Both the position numbers and the translations under genes were made by a program. Below, in pieces: positions 55,401 to 64,000 of a stretch of DNA of 64,000 nt (its first letter is position 1; each line of letters begins with the position of its first letter). Source of the stretch: Dyadobacter sp. NIV53 (GTDB taxonomy: Bacteria > Bacteroidota > Bacteroidia > Cytophagales > Spirosomataceae); assembly GCF_019711195.1 (NCBI RefSeq), contig NZ_CP081299.1, positions 5,924,501-5,988,500 of the forward strand, read 5' to 3'. A model generated the notes under the pieces. It was not told the DNA's origin. It worked only from the letters and a program-made list of their open reading frames with translations, and did not search any database.

Positions 55401-58400
55401 ACATGATATGGGGATTCAATCAGGATCCTGCAAAACGTCAGGTGGTACGTTTAGATGCCGCAGGAGTAATGACTTCTTTCACGATTCCTAATCTGCCAAC
55501 CAATGTAGTTTTTAATGTTGGAGATGTGATGACGGGTGGCTACCTTTTCTTATACATAAATGGAGGGACACGCTATTATGTTGTTGATATAAACCCGGCA
55601 CATGCCAACTACCTGCAGTTGGTCGACCCTACTGCCGCATACATAGTAGATCTTGCACCATTTGGCAACGCTGTCTCTCCAATCGCGTTGGCAGACATGA
55701 CTTATGATCCTACAACAAATTTGTTATATGGAGTAGTAAGTCCGACAGCCACTAACGCATTTAAGATTGCATCGTTGAATCCTGTAACAGGCACAGTAAC
55801 TTACAGCGCCACAGCTATTACAGGCAGCACCATACAAACGGAGACAAATGCTTTCGGAAGTGTATTCAACGACATAAACAACAATGTATTCTATGCATTT
55901 GCAAATGCACTAGGCAAATATTACAGAATAGATTTAGCCACTAATACGGCGACATTATTGTCTTCATCAGCTTCAGCCAATAACAACGACGGAGCAAGCT
56001 GTCCAACTGCGGTTCTTAGTTATGCAATTAGTGGCAATGTATTTAACGATGCCAATGGTTTAAACCCAACGCCAACAAACACAGTTGATGGGTTAGGGAC
56101 TAATGCAGGTGGACTAAATGCCATCTTATATGATATCAGCACAGGTAGAGTAGCTGCAATAACTCCGGTGAATGCGGACGGTACATATAGTTTTGGAGCA
56201 ACACCAGGCGATAATTATAGTGTTTATATTACAACGAACACCGCCACAGTTGGACAAACTGCTGTCCCAGTGGTTGCTTTGCCATTAGGTTGGGTTAACA
56301 CAGCCGAAAATTTGGGGGCAACTGCTGGTCATGAGTTAGTAACTGACGGGATTTTGTCTATCGGGGTAGTGAGTGCATCAGTAATTGACGCCAACTTTGG
56401 TATTGAACAGCCGCCTGTTACTAACAACGACAGTAGCTTGGACAATGTGAGCGGAACACCGGTAACCATCAATCCATTGACGAATGACACTGACGGTACT
56501 CCCGGAACATTGGATGGTGCAACGGTAAGTCTGGTAGCTCCGGTCACAGCAACAGGAGTTGTTACTGATGCCAACGGAGACATCACAAGTATGACAATCC
56601 CCGGCGAAGGAACATGGACAGTGAACCCAACAACGGGAGCAATTACATTCACGCCGCTTTTAACTTTTACAGGAAACCCAACGGTAATCAACTACAATGT
56701 TGAAGACAACGCAGGTAAAGTATCCAACGATGCAACGGTAACCATTACATATTTGGCACTTGTAAGTATCAGCGGAAATGTTTGGAACGATGTCAATGGC
56801 GATGCGGTGAACAGCACAGAAAATCCAATCACCGCAGGTGTGTGGGTAAACCTGGTTGACCCTGCAACAAACGACGTGATCCAATCTGTACAGGTAGATG
56901 GCAGCGGAAACTATACCTTCCCAGGTGTAGCCCAAAGCACCAGTTACCAGATAATTTTAACCAATGCCGACGCAACGGGCAACACAAACCTGACGGCTTC
57001 AACGCTTCCCGGAACTTATGTTAACACAGGAACAAATTTGGCAGGAACGGCGAGTACAGCCAATACAACAGGTGTGATCACTGTTAATTCCGGTACAACA
57101 GGTTTAACGGCACAGAACTTCGGTATTGAAATTCCACCAGTTGCAACAAACGACAATAGTTTAGGTAATGTGAACGGCACACCCGTAACTATCAATCCGC
57201 TGACCAATGACATGGATACGGCTCCTGGAACGTTGGATGCTACAAAAGTGAGCTTGGTAGCGCCAGTCACAGCAACCGGTGTTGTAATTGATGCCAACGG
57301 AGACGTTACCAGCATGACAATCTCAGGCGAAGGAACCTGGACGGTGAACCCAACAACAGGAGCAATTACCTTTACGCCGTTAGTTACTTTCACCGGAAAT
57401 CCAACCGTTATCAGCTACAATGTTGAAGACAACGCAAGCAAAGTTTCGAATAATGCAACAGTAGCAATTACTTATCTTTCCCTGGTAAGTATCAGCGGAA
57501 GTGTCTGGGACGATGCCGATGGGGATATAACAGTCAACGGAACCGAAGCCGGAACCGATGCAGGTTCTGCTACCCTGACCGCTTACCTGGTCAACAGTTC
57601 AGGCAATGTAGTGAGCAGTTCTGATATTGATGCCAATGGTGTATATACTTTCACAGATGCCTTTCAGAATACAGCTTACACGGTTGTTTTAAGCAATACA
57701 GCTGGTGTCACACCGGGCAGTCCGGCACCAGCGCCTTCGCTTCCGAATGCAAACTGGGTTAATACAGGTGAGTCATTTGGTTCCGGAAATGCCGCCGGAT
57801 CAGGCGTTGAAGCAAACACACCTGGTGTCATTGCTGTAACAACCTCAACAGGTAATATAACTGCTGCCAATTTCGGTATCGAACAACTGCCAGCTTCCGA
57901 CAATAAAACCGGAACACTTGCAACGCAGCCTACATCTAACCAGTTTGTAACACTGGATGGTTCTCTTGCCACCGTGCCGCCATTGACAGGCAGTGACCCT
58001 GAGGATCAGCCAACAAGCGGAAACCTGGCAGGTAAAACGATTGCAATCACGTCGCTGCCAACCAACGGAGAGTTATGGTACAATGGAGAGCTGCTCACGG
58101 ACGCTTCACCCGCAACCCCGTTAGTAATCCCTGACTTTGATCCGTCGCAATTGCAGATCAAACTGACAGGGACCGGATATACTTCCACGTCTTTCACTTA
58201 TGCGTATGTGGATGCAGCCGGGCAAATTGACAAAACTCCTGCGACTTATACGCTCAACTGGGCTTCCCCATTACCGGTAACCCTGGCAAGCTTTACGGCT
58301 GTGAAAGAAGGAATGTCAGCGACACTGAAATGGACCACCACGGAAGAAGTAAACAGCGACTATTTTGAGATCCAGCAAAGCACAAACGGCAAAAGCTGGA

Positions 58401-58807
58401 ACGTGCTAAGCCAGGTAGAATCGCACAAGGACAGCAAACAATTAAACACTTATACCTATACGCACAAAAGCCCGGCAGCAGGAACAAATTATTACCGTTT
58501 GAAGATGGTAGACCAGGCGTCGGACCGCCTTAATGCAACTTATGCGTATAGCACCATTCGTCAGGTTACATTTGAACCCGCAGCTAAGTTGGAAATCTAC
58601 CCGAACCCGGCAAACGTACAGGTGCAGGTTCCGGGACATGAGGGAGAATCAGTAAAGGTGTATGATGGCGCTGGTATCCTTCGTCTGACAACCGTTGTGA
58701 GCAATGGACAAATCAATACGCAAAACCTTTCAAATGGTTTATACCTGATAAAAGTTGCGACAAAGGAACAAGGGACGATGACCGCTAAATTTGTAATTGT
58801 AAAATAA
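52450..58807 (+). pseudogene. Giant modular surface adhesin with T9SS sorting domain, one frameshift near its start
   Basis: The first frame (52450-52707) has a signal segment (GLMLIILLVTLTDICYA) and TFNITV. The second frame to 58807 carries the rest. One extra G in GGG at 52675-52677 breaks it; its removal gives 2118 residues. Domains in order: a propeller-like N-region to about residue 350, a transthyretin-like ETLPGGWDL module, a jelly-roll module (LETFGTGPVDTYG..AVDDISFAIS), then SdrD-B-like modules (SISGNVWNDVNGD pattern). Two CshA-like modules, a DUF6923-like propeller and a cadherin-like module (NGTLYYNGVAV type) follow. The C-terminal LEIYPNP..GLYLIKV type A sorting domain targets it to type IX secretion. 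A surface anchoring or gliding-type adhesin is likely. Confidence 0.85.
56411..57855 (+). repeat. 723-bp tandem duplication inside the adhesin gene
   Basis: The CshA-like module plus SdrD-B-like module that starts at 56411 recurs at 57134 (period 723 bp, 241 codons). For example TWTVNPTTGAITFTPL is shared and the DNA is visibly similar over most of the unit. The second unit ends in a partly diverged SdrD-B module (VSISGSVWDDADGD). The related module at 54540 is a more diverged copy. Recombination between units could change repeat number. Confidence 0.75.
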
Positions 58808-58819
58808 GGAGAAGCCCCA

Positions 58820-58827
58820 CATATTGA
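58820..58827. repeat. Left target-site duplication of the IS
   Basis: CATATTGA directly precedes the element and is repeated exactly at 60550-60557 directly after it. An 8-bp duplication shows insertion and recent loss of no flanking sequence. Confidence 0.85.
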
Positions 58828-58935
58828 GAGGGTACTGAAAAAGTCCTCTTGTATCTGAGTCAGAGAAAGGAGTAGGAAATTAAGTTTTTCTGCTCCTTTT
58901 TTGGTATCTTAAGGTGGATTTAGAAAGGGATTCAG

Positions 58936-60387
58936 ATGTTAATTCACCAACAAAAAATTCAATTTACTGCGTTCGCCGGATTGTATGACCTGATCATTCC
59001 CAAGGACAATCTTCTTCGCAGGATTAATGAATTGATCGACTTTAGCTTCATTTATGATGAGCTTGCAGGTAAATATTGTTCTGATAACGGACGTGCAGCA
59101 CAGAGCCCCGTACGGATGTTCAAATTCCTGTTGCTGAAGACAATCTACACCATTTCAGACGTAGATGTAGTCGAACGTTCCCGCTACGATATGTCCTTCA
59201 AGTATTTCCTTGGCATGGCCCCCGAGGATGAAGTCATCAATCCGAGCTCTTTGACAAAGTTTAGAAAATTGCGTTTGAAAGATGCCGACTTATTGAAGCT
59301 GTTGATAGGCAAAACAGTCTCCATAGCGATTGAAAAGGGTATTGTTTGCTCTCGATCCATTATCGTAGATGCTACCCATTCGCTTTCCAGATCTAATCCA
59401 CATTCAGCCCTTAAGGTGCTTAGGGAGCATTCAAAGCTTTTACGCAAAGCCGTTTATGCTGTGGATGCTGACATTAAAGAGCGTATGCCTAAAAAGAATG
59501 ATTCGGGCGAGCTCGAAAAGGAGCTTGCCTATTGTAATGAGCTTGCGAAGTGTATAGAATCGGATCAGACGTTGATCTATATCCCTGCGATCAAGGAAAA
59601 ACTAAACCTGTTAAAGGAAACAATGGAGGATACTTTGGAGAACTATACGCTCTCCAAAGACAGCGATGCCAGGACGGGCCATAAATCGTCTGACAGCAAG
59701 TTCTTTGGCTACAAGACCCATATTGCCATGACAGAAGAACGTATTATTACCGCCGCAGTGGTCACCTCGGGAGAAAAGGGAGATGGTCCACAACTTCCTG
59801 AACTTTTGCAGATCAGCCAGGACAACGGCATTGAAGTAGACACGATCATCGGCGATTCAGCCTATTCGGGAAAGGATAATCTTCAACTAACCAGTGAGCA
59901 GGATATCAAGGTGGTTGCCAAGCTGAACCCTTCTATTACCCAAGGATCCAGAAAGAATGAAGACCGCTTCGATTACAACAAAGATGCGGACATGTTCGTA
60001 TGCCCGGCCGGGCATCTGGCCATTCGAAAGGCACGTCAGGGAAGGAAGAATGTGGGGACAAATCAGACCTATACCTACTATTTCGATGTCGAGAAGTGTA
60101 AAATCTGTCCCTTAAGTGAGAACTGTTATAAGCGGGGGGCCAAAACGAAATCCTATTCAGTGAGCATAAAATCGGACTCGCACCTCCAACAGACAGCCTT
60201 TCAGGAAACTGACTATTACAAGCAGAAAATAAAACATCGGTATAAGATCGAAGCAAAAAACAGTGAATTAAAGAATGTCCATGGCTATGGCCGCGCAACA
60301 TCTTATGGAATTGAAAATATGCAGATGCAGGGAGCATTAGCCATCTTCGCAGTAAATCTGAAAAGAATTATCAAACTTACCAACTAG
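58936..60387 (+). CDS. IS1182 family DDE transposase
   Basis: A 483-residue transposase. The N-terminal helical domain (residues 30-100, SPVRMFKFLLLKTIYTISDVDVVERSRYDMSFKYFLG) is followed by DDE motifs. The first Asp is in IIVDATHS, the second in IIGDSAYSG and the Glu in YKIEAKNSELKN. A zinc-type cluster FVCPAGH, CKICPLSENCYKRG lies between the last two. The frame is intact, the start is ATG at 58936, and the catalytic triad appears complete, so it could still be active. Confidence 0.93.
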   Translation: MLIHQQKIQFTAFAGLYDLIIPKDNLLRRINELIDFSFIYDELAGKYCSDNGRAAQSPVRMFKFLLLKTIYTISDVDVVERSRYDMSFKYFLGMAPEDEVINPSSLTKFRKLRLKDADLLKLLIGKTVSIAIEKGIVCSRSIIVDATHSLSRSNPHSALKVLREHSKLLRKAVYAVDADIKERMPKKNDSGELEKELAYCNELAKCIESDQTLIYIPAIKEKLNLLKETMEDTLENYTLSKDSDARTGHKSSDSKFFGYKTHIAMTEERIITAAVVTSGEKGDGPQLPELLQISQDNGIEVDTIIGDSAYSGKDNLQLTSEQDIKVVAKLNPSITQGSRKNEDRFDYNKDADMFVCPAGHLAIRKARQGRKNVGTNQTYTYYFDVEKCKICPLSENCYKRGAKTKSYSVSIKSDSHLQQTAFQETDYYKQKIKHRYKIEAKNSELKNVHGYGRATSYGIENMQMQGALAIFAVNLKRIIKLTN

Positions 60388-60476
60388 GCTCGCAAAACTA
60401 AAGACAAACACTGATAAACCTAAATTCGAACATTTTGGGACGGTAGTCCATTTGCAGATCACATTTAAACAACAAA

Positions 60477-60509
60477 AGCGGTCAAGTAAATAAAATTTAC
60501 CTGACCGCT
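60477..60509 (+). terminator. Hairpin at the right end of the IS
   Basis: AGCGGTCA..GTAAAT pairs with ATTTAC..TGACCGCT in a long imperfect stem 90 bp after the transposase stop. It could terminate transposase transcripts or insulate the element. Confidence 0.6.
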
Positions 60510-60549
60510 CTGGGTAGTCCTATAATTGAGAAGCTTTTTCAGTGCCCTC

Positions 60550-60557
60550 CATATTGA
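60550..60557. repeat. Right target-site duplication of the IS
   Basis: CATATTGA, identical to 58820-58827, directly after the right inverted repeat. It completes the original terminator loop with the next base. Confidence 0.85.
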
Positions 60558-60569
60558 CGTGGGGTTTTT

Positions 60570-60999
60570 ATACTAATCTCATTCATATAAAAAGGTACGG
60601 TTCAGAGCATTAAGCGCTCGGCTGTACCTTTTTTTATATAGGAAGGTTTAAAATTGTGGGGATAATAGGGATTTTATCCAAACCGGAAAGTGCTTGTTTT
60701 ACAGTCTTTCCGCTTAAGAATTGCTGATCAGTACCTTACTCAAATGATCAACTTGACGTTATCTGCTGATAGTGCCATCGCTAATTTTAAGTATATACAG
60801 GTAATTTATTTAAGTGTTTCGTTGTGACAAATATTTATTGTACTGATTAAGGCAAACAAACAATGTTTACCCTAAAAACTAACAATATTTCCCGGGTTTC
60901 ACAAGGCTATTTCTCCATTTATCTTTATGGGTTAGTAAACTCATCATGCGCAGGGCATGCTCATCAGGCACAATCTACTATCTGGTAACCACTATTTTT
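60570..60999. other. 430-bp gap between the IS and the second adhesin gene
   Basis: It contains a hairpin at 60589-60634 (arms AAAAAGGTAC and GTACCTTTTT, with an inner AGAGC/GCGCT pair). It also contains the shared box at 60863-60890. The hairpin may be another terminator, possibly bidirectional. No gene is supported other than the possible short peptide starting at the shared box (see finding). Confidence 0.6.
60863..60890 (+). promoter_or_regulatory. Box shared upstream of both adhesin genes (copy 2)
   Basis: Matches 51916-51943 at 26 of 28 bases and starts ATGTTTACCCTAAAAAC. Here it opens a reading frame of about 42 codons (ending before 61000). It lies about 137 bp upstream of the second adhesin start, much closer than copy 1. 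Confidence 0.55.
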
Positions 61000-63900
61000 A
61001 TGGAAGATTCTACAAAAAACAAATTTTATCTGCATCGCGGGTTTAACTTAAAAAAAACACCGGTAAAAAATCATTTGCTACGGCAGGTGATGATATTGCT
61101 GTTGATTTTTACCGGTCTAATGGAGGCCAATGCCGCCACTTACGTAGTTACAACTGCCAGTGACAATGCAGGAGGAACAAACCCGGCGGTAAATGCGGGT
61201 ACCGGGACGTTGCGTCAGGCAATTATCAATGCCAACTCCAATGCCGGAGCCGACATTATTAATTTTAACATTGCCGGCGCTGGTGTGCAAACTCTCACTA
61301 TGCTGGCGAACCTGCCGCTCATTACAGGCCCCACTACCATTAATGGTTATTCTCAAACAGGTACTGCGCAGGGCGCCATCGGAAGCCGGACGATTTTGAT
61401 TCAGATTGATGGCGGATCGCAAACTACCGGCGGAACCCGGGGCGCTTCTACCAATGACGGTTTATTCCGTTTCACGGGAACTGCTGACGGATCAGTCGTT
61501 AGCGGACTTTCCATCTATAATACCGGTGATGGCAATGAGCCGATTCTCGTTGAGCCGGGAGTAAGTGGTATGAGTATCTGGGGCAATTACATAGGTGTTC
61601 TTGCAAGCGGCGTAAGCCCGGCATCATCAGCCGATTACAATGGCGATGATGGAATATTTGTTGGTCTTAATGGTACTGCAACAGGTACGTTTACAAACAT
61701 TTTTATCGGGAGTGATGGAGACGGCGTAAATGACGCCAACGAGGGAAATGTGATCAGTAATTCAGCTGGTTCTACAGGCGGAGATGGAATAGAGCTCGGA
61801 TTTATCGGAAGTACCTACACATTTACAAATATTAAAATATCCGGAAATTATATCGGTTTGCAGGCCGACGGGCTTACTGCCGCAGGCAATGGTCTTCCCA
61901 CGATAGGAGCAGGAGAAGCCGCCGGACAGACCGGGATTGTAATGGCAGGAACGGCACTCGCTTCGTCTGTCTTAATAGGAACCAATGGTGATGGCACATC
62001 CGATGTGTTGGAACGAAACATTATTTCAGGTAATAACGGTACGGGAATTGGTGTGGTTGGCGGTATTAACAACCTGAAAATCGACGGAAACTATATTGGA
62101 ACTGATAAGACAGGTTTAATTGCAGTTCCCAATGGCAAGAAAGCGAATACTGGAAGCTATCCTGGCATTACGCTGAGTACACTGGTTTCAGGGTCTAGTT
62201 CCATAATTGGCTTTGATGATGCTACACATGCAACCGCAGTGGCAAGTGTGGTAAGAAATATTGTTTCGGGTAACTGGACTTCCGGAATTTTGGTAGTTGA
62301 TGGGGTGAGCGGCGCGGTAGTTCGCATTTCCGGAAATTATGTGGGCGCGAGTTTAACAGGCAACGTTGCGCTGGGTAACGGGCAGGGTGGGGGAACGTTG
62401 TCCGGAACTGGCATTGATATCAACAATGCACAGGGCGTTTTGATAGGTACGGATGCGGATGGTGACGACGATGTGCTCGAAAGGAATATTATTACCTCTG
62501 CAATAAACAGCCGGGGAGTTTATCTTAGAGGTGCAACGGCAACTACGATCGTTGCAGGAAACTATATCGGCGTGGGTGCAGATGGCACAACGGCGCTGGG
62601 AAACTCAAAGGAAGGAATCCGGATAGGTTCTACTACAACGATTTCGACGAATAACCGTATCGGCTCAAACGACGACGGAACCAACGATGCAACCGAAGCA
62701 AATATCATTGCCAACAATGGTACGGACGCGAGTGTAGCGGCAAGCAGGTCCGGTGTAATTGTGGTTAGTCCGGCAGGCAGCGGATCCACCGGGAACAGGA
62801 TATCCAGGAACTCTTTTTACAACAATAAAGGACTTCCAATCGACCTGAACGATAATGGAATGACGCTTAACGACGGTGTCACGACTGCAAATACCGGAAA
62901 CCTGTCGCTGGATTATCCGGTTATTACAGGCTTCACTTTTTCTGGTACTACCATTTCAGTAGCAGGTTATGTCAGCACTTGTAACGGCAACGAAAGTACC
63001 GCCGGTGCGAGCATTGCAGGAAATAAAGTAATCCAATTTTACAAAATTGCTGACGATGGTGACCAGAATGGTGCATTAACGAATGGCGTTTGTACGCGGG
63101 TGGTGTCTCATGGAGAAGGTGTTCAATATCTGGGAAGTATAACCGCCATTGTTAATGCATTTAATACTTCATTTACACTGGTTAGTGGTGCAAGTTTTGC
63201 CATTGGTGATAAAATAACCGCCATCGCCATTGACGCGAGTGGTAACACCTCTGAATTTGGTGTATTGGCTTCACAAATACAAGTGAGCGGTAATGTATAT
63301 GCTGATGCAGACGGCCTTATCGATGGCACTGTTGATGGAACCGGTACAAACGGTGGTGCTGTGAACGCGATTTTATACAATAACACCACCAACACAGTTG
63401 CAGCCATTATGGCCGTTCCTGCAACAGGTATTTATGGTTTTGGAGTAAACGCAACACCTGGAAACAGTTTCACGGTTTATCTTACAACCAATACGGCTAC
63501 GGTCGGTTCGGCAACAATTCCTGTTATTGCGCTTCCTACGGGCTATGCAAGTACGGGTGAAAATCTGGGTGCCGCAGCAGGCAGCGACGGTACCGTTAAT
63601 GGTATATTGTCACTGGGACCAGTAAACACAACAGTCGATAATGCCAATTTTGGGATCGAACGACGACCGACCGGAACCGCCGCATCCGCTGCGTCTCAGC
63701 CAAATCCCGGAGGTACAGCAACTGTGGCGATCCCATCTACGGTTTTCAACGGTACAGATGTGGAAGATGGTGGTGCGTATGCCAGTAATCTTTCCGGCCG
63801 GACTGTCATTTTAAACCCCGCAACCAACGGAACACTTTATTACAATGGCGTTGCAGTATCCGCGTCCACCTCATTCACGAATTTCAATCCGGCCCTGGTT

Positions 63901-64000
63901 TCTATGGATCCGACGGGTACTACGAGTACTGCTTTAAGCACGTCATTCACTTACAATGTGGTTGACAATGCCGGTATACCTTCGTTAAATATCACAGTTA
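61000..64000 (+). CDS. Second modular surface adhesin, partial (runs past window end)
   Basis: Open from the ATG at 61000 to the window edge with no stop (at least 1000 residues). The signal segment VMILLLIFTGLMEANA is followed by ATYVVTTASDNAGGTNPAVN and TLRQAIINANSNAGAD, the typical start of right-handed beta-helix adhesins. Many GNYIG-containing coils (residues about 205-560) support the beta-helix. From about residue 770 come an SdrD-B-like module (QVSGNVYADADG) and a cadherin-like module (NGTLYYNGVAV). They match modules of the upstream adhesin. The missing end should carry a sorting domain. Likely T9SS-exported surface protein. Confidence 0.85.
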   Translation, partial: MEDSTKNKFYLHRGFNLKKTPVKNHLLRQVMILLLIFTGLMEANAATYVVTTASDNAGGTNPAVNAGTGTLRQAIINANSNAGADIINFNIAGAGVQTLTMLANLPLITGPTTINGYSQTGTAQGAIGSRTILIQIDGGSQTTGGTRGASTNDGLFRFTGTADGSVVSGLSIYNTGDGNEPILVEPGVSGMSIWGNYIGVLASGVSPASSADYNGDDGIFVGLNGTATGTFTNIFIGSDGDGVNDANEGNVISNSAGSTGGDGIELGFIGSTYTFTNIKISGNYIGLQADGLTAAGNGLPTIGAGEAAGQTGIVMAGTALASSVLIGTNGDGTSDVLERNIISGNNGTGIGVVGGINNLKIDGNYIGTDKTGLIAVPNGKKANTGSYPGITLSTLVSGSSSIIGFDDATHATAVASVVRNIVSGNWTSGILVVDGVSGAVVRISGNYVGASLTGNVALGNGQGGGTLSGTGIDINNAQGVLIGTDADGDDDVLERNIITSAINSRGVYLRGATATTIVAGNYIGVGADGTTALGNSKEGIRIGSTTTISTNNRIGSNDDGTNDATEANIIANNGTDASVAASRSGVIVVSPAGSGSTGNRISRNSFYNNKGLPIDLNDNGMTLNDGVTTANTGNLSLDYPVITGFTFSGTTISVAGYVSTCNGNESTAGASIAGNKVIQFYKIADDGDQNGALTNGVCTRVVSHGEGVQYLGSITAIVNAFNTSFTLVSGASFAIGDKITAIAIDASGNTSEFGVLASQIQVSGNVYADADGLIDGTVDGTGTNGGAVNAILYNNTTNTVAAIMAVPATGIYGFGVNATPGNSFTVYLTTNTATVGSATIPVIALPTGYASTGENLGAAAGSDGTVNGILSLGPVNTTVDNANFGIERRPTGTAASAASQPNPGGTATVAIPSTVFNGTDVEDGGAYASNLSGRTVILNPATNGTLYYNGVAVSASTSFTNFNPALVSMDPTGTTSTALSTSFTYNVVDNAGIPSLNITV

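Larger units (their letters stand above)
58828..60549 (+). mobile_element. IS1182-like insertion sequence, 1722 bp
   Basis: The ends are imperfect inverted repeats. The left end is GAGGGTACTGAAAAAG; the right end (complement) is GAGGGCACTGAAAAAG, with further partial matches. The element encodes one transposase and is flanked by a perfect 8-bp duplication. A short hairpin (60477-60509) lies near its right end. It sits in the loop of the preceding gene's terminator. The family is called from the transposase; the ends and duplication show it is complete and likely recent. Confidence 0.9.
58812..60569 (+). terminator. Intrinsic terminator of the adhesin gene, split by the IS element
   Basis: Without the insertion the sequence would read AAGCCCCAC then ATATTGAC then GTGGGGTTTTT. 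The left arm is 58812-58820 and the right arm 60559-60564, followed by T5. They form a 6-bp GC-rich stem extended by a G-U and two A-U pairs, with an 8-nt loop and U tract. The IS lies in the loop, so the two arms are now 1.7 kb apart and the terminator is presumably inactive. Confidence 0.8.

Noticed and set aside
52673..58807. Adhesin starting at the TTG at 52673
   Set aside because: This start would leave it without a signal peptide although it ends in a secretion sorting domain. The frame just upstream supplies the signal, so a frameshift is the better explanation.

Overview
The window looks like a chromosomal segment of a Bacteroidota bacterium of the order Cytophagales, most likely Dyadobacter or a close relative in Spirosomataceae. 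This is inferred from STN-SusC/SusD with a FecI/FecR pair, a type IX secretion sorting domain, many lipoprotein signals, HxlR and AraC regulators and Bacteroidota-type -7 boxes. I could run no search. There are no tRNA or rRNA genes and no CRISPR array.

Layout: 0-5 kb holds an imperfect tandem repeat, a DUF3095 protein, small membrane proteins and a frameshifted carboxylesterase. From 5 to 15.5 kb is a metabolic/regulatory stretch: HxlR with a divergent aldo/keto reductase, RidA-like protein, SDR, a frameshifted AraC gene, a TetX-like flavin monooxygenase with divergent AraC, PQQ sugar dehydrogenase, DUF1543, MsrA and a PepSY-like lipoprotein, plus two gene remnants (methyltransferase; probable M28 peptidase). 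From 15.8 to 23.9 kb is a compact five-gene minus-strand operon, SWIM zinc finger / DUF5691 / MoxR-like AAA+ ATPase / DUF5682 / VWA, with an RDD protein behind it. This is the best candidate for a poorly described system. From 24 to 34.6 kb are envelope and secreted proteins (ICMT-like methyltransferase, beta-barrel, M43-like metalloprotease, ThuA, MBL-fold, serine hydrolase, META lipoprotein) with a broken lysE.

From 34.7 to 50.2 kb lies a Sus-type locus: ECF sigma, FecR, STN-SusC and SusD, followed by a PVC-type cytochrome c dehydrogenase, a ceramidase-like hydrolase, a polysaccharide deacetylase and a FAD oxidoreductase. No glycoside hydrolase is seen, so it resembles an oxidative or deacylating uptake locus. 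A lone receiver protein and a coiled-coil protein follow.

From 50.9 kb to the end are two giant modular surface proteins that share domains and an upstream box. They are separated by an IS1182-like element sitting in the loop of the first gene's intrinsic terminator, with an 8-bp target duplication.

Two window-wide patterns matter. A bipartite double-hairpin repeat (REP-like) occurs six times between genes. Six genes carry single-base frameshifts (seven in all); each regains a plausible full length after one-base corrections, which points to sequencing indels at least as much as to real pseudogenes.
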